Shown here: positions 7,821 to 15,551 of the stretch, in pieces
Layout of the letters: each line of letters starts with the position of its first letter
Position numbering within the stretch: position 1 is the first letter of the stretch
Source: DASUPK01 sp963747425
GTDB lineage: Bacteria > Actinomycetota > Thermoleophilia > Solirubrobacterales > 70-9
DNA length: 64,000 nt
Reading direction: 5' to 3'
Assembly (NCBI GenBank): GCA_963747425.1
Contig: CAVVFJ010000014.1
Coordinates: 62,001-126,000, forward strand
The notes under the pieces: model-generated
Told to the model about the DNA's origin: nothing
What the model saw: only the letters and a program-made list of their open reading frames with translations
Database searches by the model: none
Translations under genes and position numbers: made by a program

Positions 7821-8389
7821 CAGCCCTCCGCCAGGGTCGCCCTGATCTTGTCCATGGCCAGCCGGATGCGGCCCTTGACCGTCCCGAGGGGCTCGTTGAG
7901 CATCTCGGCGATCTCGGAGTGGCTGAAGCCACCGAAATACGAAAGCTGGATGACCCTCGACTGGTCGTCCGGCAGGCCCTTGATCGCGCCGCGGACCTCG
8001 CGTGCGGTCTCGCGGCGCAGCGCCTCCGCGTCGGTGAGCTCGTCGGACGGGCTGCGCTCGAGGAGCTCCTCGCCGCCCGCTGCGAGCTTGGGCGAGCGCC
8101 CCGATTCCTTGCGGAGCAGATCGATCGCCCGATTGCGCACGATGCCGAGCGTCCATGCCCGGACGCTGCCGCGGGCGCGGTCGTAACGCGCGCCGCTTCT
8201 CCAGATGGAGAGCAGGGCCTCCTGCGTGACATCCTCCGCCGCGGTCCGGCTGCCGACGATCCGGTACGCCAGCGAGTAGGCGGCTCCGGCGTGACGGTCG
8301 TAGAAGACCTCGAACGCCATGGGGTCCTCGCGCGCGACCAGGGGCATCAGGTCCTCGTCCGCGAGGCGCTGCAGCTCCGCCCGGGTCAT
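7817..8389 (-). CDS. ECF RNA polymerase sigma factor (SigK-like)
   Basis: Group-IV sigma factor of 190 aa. Sigma region 2 covers about residues 22-95 (RIVGSRTAAEDVTQEALLSIWR, then RAWTLGIVRNRAIDLLRKE). Region 4 covers about 130-185 (LPDDQSRVIQLSYFGGFSHSEIAEML, then LGTVKGRIRLAMDKIR). The pairing with an RskA-type anti-sigma factor through a 4-bp overlap supports a SigK/RskA-like switch. It is divergent, 92 bp from the DUF4383 membrane gene, which is a plausible regulon member. It starts at ATG 8389. Confidence 0.92.
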   Translation of the reverse strand: MTRAELQRLADEDLMPLVAREDPMAFEVFYDRHAGAAYSLAYRIVGSRTAAEDVTQEALLSIWRSGARYDRARGSVRAWTLGIVRNRAIDLLRKESGRSPKLAAGGEELLERSPSDELTDAEALRRETAREVRGAIKGLPDDQSRVIQLSYFGGFSHSEIAEMLNEPLGTVKGRIRLAMDKIRATLAEGW

Positions 8390-8481
8390 CTTGTCGACTC
8401 CCGGTGATCTACTTGACGACCTCCCACGAACATGGCTACGACAAGTTCACGCAATCGGATCATGCCCGCAAGGAGGTAGCG

Positions 8482-8922
8482 ATGGAGGAATCAAGCCCCG
8501 CCAGGCTCTACTGCCTGCTGGTCGGTGGAGTACTGGTGATCGCCGGCATCATCGGCTTCTTCTACGAGGCGAGCTTCGCCAGCGGGGACTCGATCAGGAC
8601 CGAGGACGTGTTCGGGATCCTCTCGGTCAACGGGTGGCACAACATCGTCCACATCGGGATCGGTGCGCTGCTCCTGGTCGCGGCCGGATCGGCCGCCCGG
8701 CCCGCGGCGCTCTTCGTGGGAGTCCTCTACATCGTCCTCTGCGTTTTCGGATTCATCGCCACCGGGGACGGCGGGATCACCTTCGTCGCCAAGGACGACG
8801 TGCTGTTCAAGCTGGTGCCGGTCAACAACGAGGACAACGTGCTTCACCTGATCCTGGGGATCACCGGGGTGATCGCGGCTATGGCGTCCCGCCCGGTGAC
8901 GAGAGCCGCGGCGACGACGTAG
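8482..8922 (+). CDS. DUF4383-type small membrane protein
   Basis: 146-aa integral membrane protein with four hydrophobic helices (about residues 9-28, 48-70, 74-92, 118-137). It has the family-like signatures VNGWHNIVHIGIGALLL and NNEDNVLHLILGITGV, in which His residues sit within helices. Function is unknown; relatives are often stress or sigma-factor regulated. The start ATG 8482 is fixed by an AAGGAGG site 6 nt upstream; an upstream in-frame ATG lacks one. Divergent transcription from the ECF sigma gene suggests it may be a target of that sigma factor. Confidence 0.75.
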   Translation: MEESSPARLYCLLVGGVLVIAGIIGFFYEASFASGDSIRTEDVFGILSVNGWHNIVHIGIGALLLVAAGSAARPAALFVGVLYIVLCVFGFIATGDGGITFVAKDDVLFKLVPVNNEDNVLHLILGITGVIAAMASRPVTRAAATT

Positions 8923-8924
8923 CT

Positions 8925-9293
8925 CTAGTCGAGGCGGTTGCGGACCTGGTCTCGAACCTGATCGGCGATGTCCGAGACCTGGTCCGTCAGCTCCTTGAGG
9001 CGGGAGGGCTTCTTGCCGCTTCGGCGGCGAAGCTCAACGAGCACCAACCCACCGGCAGCCGCCCCGCCTGCGGCGATCGCGGCCGCGGGGCGCACCCAGT
9101 TGCGAGGTTGGCGCAGCGAGCGAAGCTCGGACTCCGAGAGCTCCTCGGCCCACGCCGAGAGCTCCTCGGCCGCGGCCTCGGTGACGGCGCTCAGCGTCTC
9201 CTCGAGTCGGCCGGAGAGCTTCTCCGGCGGCTCGATCGGCCGCAGGGCCGAGCGCAGCAGGCTTTCGACGTCGCTCGTGTTCTCAGCCGCCAT
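8925..9293 (-). CDS. Hypothetical single-pass membrane protein, possible anti-sigma partner
   Basis: 122 aa, not recognised. An acidic helical N-terminal part (residues 1-60) is followed by one hydrophobic helix rich in Ala/Gly (about 68-88) and a basic coiled tail (RLKELTDQVSDIADQVRDQVRN). It overlaps the upstream ECF sigma gene by 11 bp and ends 3 bp from the convergent DUF4383 gene. The position suggests an anti-sigma role, but there is no zinc motif, so this is only guilt by neighbourhood. Confidence 0.6.
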   Translation of the reverse strand: MAAENTSDVESLLRSALRPIEPPEKLSGRLEETLSAVTEAAAEELSAWAEELSESELRSLRQPRNWVRPAAAIAAGGAAAGGLVLVELRRRSGKKPSRLKELTDQVSDIADQVRDQVRNRLD

Positions 9294-9849
9294 TGGCGCT
9301 CATCTCCTCCTCCAGCTGCTTGATCGCCCGGTGGATCAGGACCTTGGTCGCCCCGTCGGAGCGGCCAAGCGATCGCGCGATCTCACGGTTGTCCATGCCG
9401 AGCGCGAAGCGCATGATCAGGGCGTCGCGGCGGTCGTCGGGCAGGTGCTGGAGATGCTCCATGACGCTCTTCAGCTCCTCCCGTCCCTCGACGATTCTCT
9501 CGGTGCCGTGCGGGGCTGCGATCGGCTCCGACTCGTCCAGCACCCTCTGGGGGCGCCGGGCTCGGTCGCGGTGGTAGTTGGAGGCGAGGTTGTGAGCGAT
9601 CCGGATGAGCCAGGGACGCAGCGGGCGGCCGTTCGACTCGCGCCGGGCGCGCTCGAAGTGCCGGTACGCCTGGAGAAAGGCCTGCTCGGTGACGTCCTCG
9701 GCGTCGTGGTGGTTGCCGACCCGGTAGTACGAGTACGAGTAGACGTCGCGCAGATGGTCCCGGTAGAGCTGCTCGAAGGCACGATCGAGCTCGGCCTTCG
9801 ACTCCTTCGGCTCGCCGTTGTTAGCGGCGACCTGCTCCGCATCTGACAC
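9283..9849 (-). CDS. ECF RNA polymerase sigma factor
   Basis: 188-aa group-IV sigma factor. Region 2 covers about residues 22-92 (SYYRVGNHHDAEDVTEQAFLQAYRHFER, then WLIRIAHNLASNYHRDRAR). Region 4 covers about 125-182 (LPDDRRDALIMRFALGMDNREIARSLG, then ATKVLIHRAIKQLEEE). It differs clearly from the sigma factor at 7817-8389, so it is not a recent duplicate. It overlaps a small membrane protein gene downstream that may be its regulator. The stop of the PlsC-GpsA gene lies 25 bp upstream of its start, so co-transcription with lipid synthesis is possible. Confidence 0.9.
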   Translation of the reverse strand: MSDAEQVAANNGEPKESKAELDRAFEQLYRDHLRDVYSYSYYRVGNHHDAEDVTEQAFLQAYRHFERARRESNGRPLRPWLIRIAHNLASNYHRDRARRPQRVLDESEPIAAPHGTERIVEGREELKSVMEHLQHLPDDRRDALIMRFALGMDNREIARSLGRSDGATKVLIHRAIKQLEEEMSANGG

Positions 9850-9874
9850 AGATCAAGCGTACTCGCGGCCGAGC

Positions 9875-11560
9875 TCACGCCGCCTGACCTCCGGCCGCCG
9901 GTTCGCGCCTTGCACGCTCAGCCTGCCTGACCCGCGACATCCACTCAGCAGGGGAGATCTCGCCGGCGATCAAACCCGCCAGGCCATCGAGGGCGGAGCT
10001 CCCCATCCCCGTCTTGCGGACCGCCGCCGCGATCAGCGGCACGGAGTCGAGGGCTTCGGAGGCCTGTCCGATGATCCCGGGGATCTGCTCGGCGGGAGTC
10101 CCCTCGCCGAGCAGCTCCCCCGCTCGCCGGTTGCGGCTGCCCTCGGCGAGGATCGTCGCCGTCAGGTCGCCCACGCCGGCGATGCCCGCGAAGGTCTCGT
10201 GCTCCGCCCCGCGCGCCCGGGCGTAGGCGACGCACTCGCGCCAGACCTGCGCGGTCGCGATCCCCGCGGCGTTCATGCCCTGCGCCTGCGCCGCCGCGCC
10301 CGCCAGTGCGGCGGCGTTCTTCGCGGCGCCCGCGACCTCCACGCCGATCATGTCCTGCGAGCGCTCGCAGACGAGGCCCGCCTCGTCGAAGACGCTGCCG
10401 AGCTGGTCGCGGAGGTCCGCATCGCGGCTGCCGAGGACGAGCGCCGCGGTCCCCGAGACCGCCTCCTTCGCGTGCGCCGGCCCGCCCAGGGACGCGATCG
10501 CCCGCGCCGTGATGCGCTCGGAGACGTACTCGGATGGCAGCGCGGCCATCGGCGCCACCAGCCCCTTGCTCAGCAGGAGCACCGATGCTCGCTGGCCCAC
10601 GCGGTCGCCGATCGCCCCCACGGCCTGTGGAAGCGCCGCGGAGGGAACCGCCAAGCAGACGAGGTCGATGCCCGCGAGCTCGATGTCGGCCGCCCGCTTC
10701 ACCGTGAGAGAGTCCGGGAGCTGAACGCCCGGGAGGTACTCCTCGTTGCTCCTGGTCTCGTTCATCTCCTCGGCCCGCTCGCCGGTGCGGGTGCCGAGCT
10801 GAACCTCGAGCCCGCCGCGGGCGAGGAGGACCGCCACGGCGGTTCCCCAGCTGCCTGCGCCGATCACCGCCGCCTTCCGCAGCGGCGGCAATCCTCCGAG
10901 CCACTCCCACTGCAACTCGATCACGGGCCAGATGCGGGCCCCGACGGAGTTGGCGAGAGTCGGGGAGGGATCCTCGGTGCGCGGGAAGGTGAGAGCGCGA
11001 CCCATCCGCACCTTGACCTTCTTGGGACGGATCTTCCAGCCGCGCCTGACCTGCTCCGAGCCGTGAACGGCGACGGGCAGCACCGCGGCGCCGGTCTCGA
11101 GCGCGAGGCGCCCGAAGCCGCGCTTCGGGCGCGCCAGCGATCCGGTTCGGTGCCGCGTCCCCTCGGGGAAGATGCAGACCGCGCCGCTGCGCTCCAGCAC
11201 CTCGCGGGATGTGATCAGTGTCTGCTCGTCCGACTGGCCGCGCCGCACCGGATACGCCCCCAAGCGGTTCAGGATCCATCCCTGCCAGCGCTTCTCGAAG
11301 AGCTCGACCTTCGCCACGTAGTGCAGAGGGCGTCGCCAGGGCAGCGAGGCGCCGATCACGAAGGGGTCGAGGAAGCTGCGGTGGTTGGCGGCGACGATCA
11401 GCGGCCCCTTGACCTTGCCGTGCTCGCGGCCGATTCGCGAGAGCCGGAAGTAGACGAGGAAGAACGGTACGAGGATCCCTCGCGCAAGCCAGTAGAGCGG
11501 GCGGTTGACGCCGTGATCCCGCGTGAAGCGGTGGTAGCCGAGCAGCCTCTCCTCGTCCAT
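9875..11560 (-). CDS. gpsA: Fused lysophosphatidate acyltransferase (PlsC) and glycerol-3-phosphate dehydrogenase (GpsA)
   Basis: A 561-aa bifunctional enzyme for phospholipid precursor supply. Residues 1-225 are a PlsC acyltransferase: catalytic NHRSFLD (HxxxxD, about residue 59), FPEGTRHR (about 130) and PVAVHGSEQ. Residues 230-555 are GpsA: the NAD(P) loop VIGAGSWGTA, LLLSKGL, LGGPAHAKEA, catalytic Lys in AGAAKNAAALA, and GVGDLTATILAEGSRNRRAG. The reading frame is continuous, with no linker stop or internal start needed. GpsA makes sn-glycerol-3-phosphate and PlsC acylates lysophosphatidate two steps on, so the fusion is metabolically logical. The acyl position-1 enzyme (PlsB/PlsY) is not in the window. 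ATG 11560 is the first start. Confidence 0.92.
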   Translation of the reverse strand: MDEERLLGYHRFTRDHGVNRPLYWLARGILVPFFLVYFRLSRIGREHGKVKGPLIVAANHRSFLDPFVIGASLPWRRPLHYVAKVELFEKRWQGWILNRLGAYPVRRGQSDEQTLITSREVLERSGAVCIFPEGTRHRTGSLARPKRGFGRLALETGAAVLPVAVHGSEQVRRGWKIRPKKVKVRMGRALTFPRTEDPSPTLANSVGARIWPVIELQWEWLGGLPPLRKAAVIGAGSWGTAVAVLLARGGLEVQLGTRTGERAEEMNETRSNEEYLPGVQLPDSLTVKRAADIELAGIDLVCLAVPSAALPQAVGAIGDRVGQRASVLLLSKGLVAPMAALPSEYVSERITARAIASLGGPAHAKEAVSGTAALVLGSRDADLRDQLGSVFDEAGLVCERSQDMIGVEVAGAAKNAAALAGAAAQAQGMNAAGIATAQVWRECVAYARARGAEHETFAGIAGVGDLTATILAEGSRNRRAGELLGEGTPAEQIPGIIGQASEALDSVPLIAAAVRKTGMGSSALDGLAGLIAGEISPAEWMSRVRQAERARREPAAGGQAA

Positions 11561-11620
11561 GCCCAGATCTCAACCCTATGGAGACCGCCAGTTACAGGCA
11601 GGCCATACCCGCCCGGGCGT

Positions 11621-12649
11621 CTACCAGGCGGCGTCCAGGATCGCGGCGAGATCCGCGGGCGCCACATCCCCGGGTGTCATGTGCGTGAGCTCGGGGCGTG
11701 CCATCGCGACCTCGACGACCTGATCGACTCGGCCGCGGTCGGCCCCCAGCTCGCCGAGTCCCCGGTGACCGGCGAGATCGCCGATCCGCTCCCGGACCCC
11801 GGCACCGTCGGTTCCAAGGGCCGCCGCGAGCGCCTCGATCTGCTCGGGGGCACGCCCTCGCATCGCCTCCATCGTCTCGGGCAGCAGGGCCGCGTAGGTC
11901 TCCGCGTGGGGAGTGCCCAGCACCCTGACCGTGGTCTGGCCGAGCACGTGATGGAGGGCGATCCCCGCCCGGTCGACCGCGATCGCGCAGAGCAGCGCGC
12001 CCAGGGCGAGGGCCGCGCGGCCACGCTTCGCCGGCGCCTGGTCCAGAGCTTGGGCGAGCATGCCGGCGCCGCATAGCGCGGCGTCCCGCGAGGTCTCGTC
12101 CGCCAGCGGGGTGTAGAGCGACTCCGCCCCATGCGCGAGGGCGTTCATCGCCGTGGCTCGCAGCTGCGGCTCCGGGGCGCTCGTCATCGCATCGGCGTAC
12201 GCGATCACCAGGGCGGGCCTCACGCCGGCGGCCGCCTCCGATCCGGCGGGCAACCGGTGGATGGCGGTCATCGGAGCGCCGGAGAGCGTCGTCGGGATCG
12301 CCGCCACCTCACCGCCCCGGACCGCCGCGATCCCCTTCGCGGAGTCGATCACCCGCCCGCCGCCGAGCGCCGCCACGCGGTCGCTGCCGACGTCGTCGAT
12401 GATCGCGGCGGAGGCCTCCGGGACCGGGTCGGCGGGAACCAGGTGGGTCCGGGCAGCGCCCTCGCCGAGGCCAGGTGCGTCCGAGAGCGCGCGGGCCGTG
12501 GAGAGCAGCTCGAATTCCTCCCAGCCCTCGCCGTCCAGCGTGCCGATCGGATCCGTGATCGGCCCTCCGTAGAGGAGGAGCTTCCGCCGGTCGTCGGCGA
12601 ACTCGAGCCAGTTCCCCTCGCCCGGCGGCTTCAGATCCTTGAATGACAA
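11621..12649 (-). CDS. Iron-containing alcohol dehydrogenase family (maleylacetate-reductase-like)
   Basis: 342-aa NAD(P)-dependent, Fe-type dehydrogenase. The dinucleotide loop is ALGGGRVIDSAKGIAA (about residues 95-110), then AIPTTLSGAPMT. The metal-site His residues lie in NALAHGAESLY, LHHVLG and TPHAETYAALLP, as expected for the family. The substrate is not readable; the spacing suits maleylacetate or glycerol-type reductases. The start is a TTG at 12649, just 1 nt from the 3' end of the tRNA-Thr gene on the same strand. The message therefore has almost no leader of its own unless transcribed with the tRNA, and the true start could be internal. Confidence 0.8.
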   Translation of the reverse strand: MSFKDLKPPGEGNWLEFADDRRKLLLYGGPITDPIGTLDGEGWEEFELLSTARALSDAPGLGEGAARTHLVPADPVPEASAAIIDDVGSDRVAALGGGRVIDSAKGIAAVRGGEVAAIPTTLSGAPMTAIHRLPAGSEAAAGVRPALVIAYADAMTSAPEPQLRATAMNALAHGAESLYTPLADETSRDAALCGAGMLAQALDQAPAKRGRAALALGALLCAIAVDRAGIALHHVLGQTTVRVLGTPHAETYAALLPETMEAMRGRAPEQIEALAAALGTDGAGVRERIGDLAGHRGLGELGADRGRVDQVVEVAMARPELTHMTPGDVAPADLAAILDAAW

Positions 12650-12650
12650 G

Positions 12651-12723
12651 AGCCCGGAGTGGGACTCGAACCCACAGCCTCCGCTTTACAAGAGCGGTGC
12701 TCCACCAGTTGAGCTATCCGGGC
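12651..12723 (-). tRNA. tRNA-Thr (anticodon TGT)
   Basis: Complete cloverleaf on the minus strand, 73 nt. The 7-bp acceptor stem is GCCCGGA/TCCGGGC, the D-arm contains GCTC...GAGC, and the anticodon stem is CCGCT/AGCGG with loop CTTGTAA, giving anticodon TGT (Thr, ACA). The T-arm is GTGGG-TTCGAGT-CCCAC and the discriminator is T. No CCA is encoded. Confidence 0.96.
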
Positions 12724-12760
12724 GCCCCTCGAAGACTAGGCCGCGGCTCCGCCTGAAGTG

Positions 12761-12793
12761 CAGGGCGGCCAGGCTCTGGACCTGACCGCCCTG
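12761..12793. repeat. Inverted repeat upstream of tRNA-Thr
   Basis: Arms CAGGGCGG-C-CAGG and CCTG-A-CCGCCCTG pair over 12 bp with one mismatch around a 7-base loop. It lies 38-70 bp upstream of the tRNA 5' end in the 190-bp gap before the divergent small gene. It may be a terminator for read-through toward the tRNA or an operator. The rest of 12724-12914 shows no gene. Confidence 0.4.
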
Positions 12794-12914
12794 CTTGGCG
12801 GCTATCCCTCCAATGGCGTACCTGACGCTTACCCGGGTGGTATCGGCCCGAGGCCGGCGTGTCCCGACCCCAAAAATCTGCGTCGTCGGGAAGGTTGTTG
12901 GGCATACTCCCGGC

Positions 12915-13247
12915 ATGGCCCCCAGGCGCAACCTCCGAGAGTCGCTCAACGATCCCGGCGCAGCCGCGGCCCGCGGCCGCTGGCTGGCACGTGGCGCATG
13001 GCTGCTGGCCGCCGCGGAGGTCGTGCTCGCCGTTCGCAACCACGTCACGACCAGGCTGAGCGAGAAGGACCGTCAGCGAATGGTCGAGATCGTCAAGGCC
13101 TCGAAGGGACGCCCGTCGAACCTCTCCGACCGCCAGCGCAAGGAGCTCAAGTCGCTGCTCGCCAAGACCGAGCCGCGCGAGCTGGCGAAGACCGTCGCCT
13201 CCAGCGGCTTCGCCGGCCGTTTCGCCAAGGGAATGCGCCGGAAATAA
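12915..13247 (+). CDS. Hypothetical basic protein, 110 aa
   Basis: Not recognised. Basic protein with one weak hydrophobic stretch (about residues 24-40, WLARGAWLLAAAEVVLAV). A Lys/Arg-rich helical C-terminal half follows, containing SEKDRQRMVEIVKASKGRP and SDRQRKELKSLLAKTEPRELAK. The ATG at 12915 was chosen because upstream sequence in frame reads like non-coding DNA. A CATACT box 11 nt before the ATG could be a -10 element of a leaderless message. It converges with the SigH-like gene across a hairpin. Confidence 0.6.
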   Translation: MAPRRNLRESLNDPGAAAARGRWLARGAWLLAAAEVVLAVRNHVTTRLSEKDRQRMVEIVKASKGRPSNLSDRQRKELKSLLAKTEPRELAKTVASSGFAGRFAKGMRRK

Positions 13248-13275
13248 AGCGACCGCCCCTCTCGGAGCGGCCGCT
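13248..13275. terminator. Bidirectional terminator-like hairpin
   Basis: Arms AGCG-A-CCGC and GCGG-C-CGCT (13248-13256 and 13267-13275; one mismatch, 10-base loop) lie right after the stop of the small basic protein and 30 bp from the stop of the convergent sigma gene. No T-run follows. Confidence 0.5.
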
Positions 13276-13304
13276 TGGCTGCCGTGCCGTTACCTACGTT
13301 TGAT

Positions 13305-14003
13305 TCAGACCTTGACCATGCGCGAGTCGAGGTGGATGCCGACCTTGCGCTTGACGCGCTGCAGGGCGTTGTCGACGGTCTTGGTGTCGCAGTCGAGCCG
13401 CTCGCCGATCACCTCGTAGGAGTGACCGTCGAGGTACAGGGCCAGCACCCGGCTCTCGAGCTCGGAGAGGACGCTGGTCAGACACGCCACCAGGCTCTCC
13501 AGCTCCTCGCCGGCGATCACCTGGTTGGCCGGGTCGCGCACCGCCGGGCCCGGAAGGACCTCCTCGAGCGTGGTCTCGGAGTCGGGGCCCGCCGCTGCCG
13601 GCGTCTGGCTGAACGAGACGTACTGGTTGAGCGGCGTGTGCTTGTTGCGGGTCGCGGTCTTGACCGCGGTGATGATCTGCCGGGTGATGCAGAGCTCCGC
13701 GAAACCGCGGAAGCTCGACTCGCGCTCGGGCCGGTAGTCACGGATCGCCTTGAACAAACCCAGCATTCCCTCCTGCATCAGGTCGTCGGCGTCGCCGCCG
13801 AGCAGGAAATATGAGGAGGACTTGACCCGCACGAAGCGCCGGTAGCGGCGCACCAGCTGGTCATATGCGTCGGTCCGGCCATGCTTGGCCAGCGCGACGA
13901 GGAACTCGTCGTCCGGGCCGGGCCCGGTGTTGCGGGCGCCCTCGGGGATGGCTCGTGAGGGGACGACCGCCTGCTCTTCGGTGCTTGGGGTAGGTACAGC
14001 CAC
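13305..14003 (-). CDS. Sigma-70 family factor resembling sporulation SigH/sigma-30
   Basis: 232-aa sigma factor, larger than typical ECFs and with the layout of Bacillus SigH. Region 2 covers about residues 48-115 (RYRRFVRVKSSSYFLLGGDADDLMQEGMLGLFKAIRDY, then RGFAELCITRQIITAVKTATR). A longer middle part follows (about 120-165). Region 4 covers about 165-225 (LTSVLSELESRVLALYLDGHSYEVIGERL, then DTKTVDNALQRVKRKV). The start is GTG 14003 behind a perfect AAGGAGG 6 nt upstream. A housekeeping-type promoter lies about 115 bp upstream, giving a leader of about 105 nt. No sporulation gene is visible, so its role here is more likely general growth-phase or stress control. Confidence 0.88.
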   Translation of the reverse strand: MAVPTPSTEEQAVVPSRAIPEGARNTGPGPDDEFLVALAKHGRTDAYDQLVRRYRRFVRVKSSSYFLLGGDADDLMQEGMLGLFKAIRDYRPERESSFRGFAELCITRQIITAVKTATRNKHTPLNQYVSFSQTPAAAGPDSETTLEEVLPGPAVRDPANQVIAGEELESLVACLTSVLSELESRVLALYLDGHSYEVIGERLDCDTKTVDNALQRVKRKVGIHLDSRMVKV

Positions 14004-14116
14004 AGCAACCTCCTTGACGGGGTGGTCTGTGGCGCTCCGTACCTCCCCTGGAGGCGCCTTTCGGTCCGGGTGCTGTCCATCAGGCTCCACCTGAGGTTCA
14101 CCCTTACTCGCGGAGC

Positions 14117-14144
14117 AGCCTACTGGCGGATCCGGGAATGTCAA
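14117..14144 (-). promoter_or_regulatory. Housekeeping-type promoter of the SigH-like gene
   Basis: Reading the minus strand: -35 TTGACA (14139-14144), a 16-bp spacer and -10 TAGGCT (14117-14122). The -35 box is a perfect consensus. It lies about 115 bp before the GTG start, leaving a leader with a GGCGCCTCC...GAGG hairpin. Confidence 0.7.
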
Positions 14145-14283
14145 CCACGGTTCGGAGCCGATGCAATTCCCCTTGCAGGATCCGTGCCTGGCAGGAGCCC
14201 AATCGACCCGTCCGTCCGTGGGCGCTGCTAAACGGTGCCTCGCTGGGCGTACGTGCGCGCCAGGATCAGATCGAGGAGGAGAG

Positions 14284-15000
14284 ATGGAAGCAAGCGCCAA
14301 CCGAATCGAGACCGGCCGCGTGATCAGCGAGGCCTTCGACACCTACGGCAAGCACGCCGGGCCGCTGCTCGGCGGGGCCGTGATCCTGCTCGGGCTCGCC
14401 GGGTTGATCAGCGGGCTGCTGAGCGCCACCGACAGCCTCGTGCTGAGGCTGGTCGGGTCGATCGTCACCCTGGTCGCGACCGTGCTCTACACCGGCTACG
14501 TGGTCAAGCTCGTCCAGGACGTCCGCGATGGCCGGCTCGACCAGAGCATGGGCGAGCTCTTCTCGGCGGCGGCCCCGTTCATCCTCACCCTGGTCCTCAA
14601 CGGGATCGTCTTCGGGATCGCGGTCTTCTTCGGCTTCCTGCTGCTGATCGTGCCCGGCTTGATCCTGGTCACGATCTGGGCCGTGGTGGCTCCGGCGATC
14701 GTGGTCGAGGACCGCGGCGCGGTCGAGGCATTCGGACGCAGCCGCGAGCTCGTGCGCGGCAACGGCTGGCCGGTTTTCGGCGCGATCGTGATCGCCGTCT
14801 TCATCCTGCTCGCCCTCTACTTCGTCGCCGCCGCCATCGGGCTTGGGGTGGCGGGGGATACCGGGATGGTGGTGGCCAGCGTGATCTCCAGCGTGATCGG
14901 AGCGCCGGTCTGGGCCCTGGTCTCGAGCATCCTCTTCTTCGACCTCGGCGGCGGCGTCGGTGCTCCCGCTCCGGCCGAACCCGCGGCCCCGGTGGTCTAG
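14284..15000 (+). CDS. Multi-pass membrane protein, function unknown
   Basis: 238-aa integral membrane protein with about six hydrophobic segments (about residues 25-48, 50-75, 95-118, 120-145, 165-190, 200-225). A soluble N-terminus opens with IETGRVISEAFDTYGKH, and a short Pro/Ala tail closes it. It resembles the membrane domain found with glycerophosphodiester phosphodiesterases (GPDPase_memb), including a VVAPAIVVEDRGAVEAFGRSRELVRGN loop. The ATG at 14284 follows GAGGAGGAG. It is transcribed away from the SigH-like gene. No catalytic motif. Confidence 0.7.
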   Translation: MEASANRIETGRVISEAFDTYGKHAGPLLGGAVILLGLAGLISGLLSATDSLVLRLVGSIVTLVATVLYTGYVVKLVQDVRDGRLDQSMGELFSAAAPFILTLVLNGIVFGIAVFFGFLLLIVPGLILVTIWAVVAPAIVVEDRGAVEAFGRSRELVRGNGWPVFGAIVIAVFILLALYFVAAAIGLGVAGDTGMVVASVISSVIGAPVWALVSSILFFDLGGGVGAPAPAEPAAPVV

Positions 15001-15016
15001 CCGCCGCTCTCAGCCG

Positions 15017-15490
15017 CTAGTCAGGCGTGCAGTCGCCCTCGGCGTCGCCGAGCCGGCCGAGCAACTCGGCGAGTGTCTTCATCTCGTCCTTGCTGAGAAC
15101 GGTGCCGAGCCTGCGGTCGATGTCCTCGATGTGGCCGGGGGCGGCCTCCCTCAGCTTGGCGAGGCCGGCGTCGGTGAGGATGGCGTAGCTCACGCGCGCA
15201 TCCGACTTGCACTCGCCCTTGCCCACGAGGCCCTGAGCCTCGAGGCGGTCCAAGAGGCGCGTGATCCCGGAGGGGGAGAGCTGCAGCTGGTTCGCGAGAT
15301 CGATCCGGCGCATCCCCTCATCGCCTGCACGAGACAGGAGCAGCAGCGTCCCGTAGTCGTTGATCGTCAGTCCGTGGCTGGCGACAAGAGAGGCGCTGAG
15401 CTCGCGCGTGAGCGAGGCGTGTGCCTCGAGCAGCCGGCCGAAGGCATCCGTGGACGGAAGTGCTTGAGTTTTCAACTGTTGTGGAGTCAA
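15017..15490 (-). CDS. MarR-family transcriptional regulator
   Basis: 157-aa winged-helix repressor: dimer helix (about residues 15-45), helix-turn-helix RRIDLANQLQLSPSGITRLLDRLEAQGLV (about 60-90), then the wing DARVSYAILTDAGLAKL. The start is a TTG at 15490; a second TTG lies at 15475. It is divergent from yceI. Two palindromes of the TTGA-N4-TCAA type, one in the gap and one over the second TTG, make autoregulation and control of the yceI/FMN-reductase operon likely. Such regulators usually sense phenolics, quinones or oxidants, but the ligand is unknown here. Confidence 0.9.
   Translation of the reverse strand: MTPQQLKTQALPSTDAFGRLLEAHASLTRELSASLVASHGLTINDYGTLLLLSRAGDEGMRRIDLANQLQLSPSGITRLLDRLEAQGLVGKGECKSDARVSYAILTDAGLAKLREAAPGHIEDIDRRLGTVLSKDEMKTLAELLGRLGDAEGDCTPD
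15464..15475. promoter_or_regulatory. MarR operator candidate, site 2 (inside marR start)
   Basis: TTGA-GTTT-TCAA palindrome overlapping codons 4-8 of the MarR gene. It has the same arms and 4-base spacer as site 1, with centres 45 bp apart. Binding here could block its own transcription or elongation. Confidence 0.4.
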
Positions 15491-15507
15491 GCTTCTCTGC
15501 TAAACTG

Positions 15508-15521
15508 TTTGACAGATCAAA
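15508..15521. promoter_or_regulatory. MarR operator candidate, site 1 (marR-yceI gap)
   Basis: TTTGA-CAGA-TCAAA palindrome in the 61-bp divergent gap, where both promoters must lie. Its form matches common MarR sites (TTTGA/TCAAA arms). Confidence 0.55.
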
Positions 15522-15551
15522 TAAGTCTAGCTCACCAGAAGGAGCCCCTCA

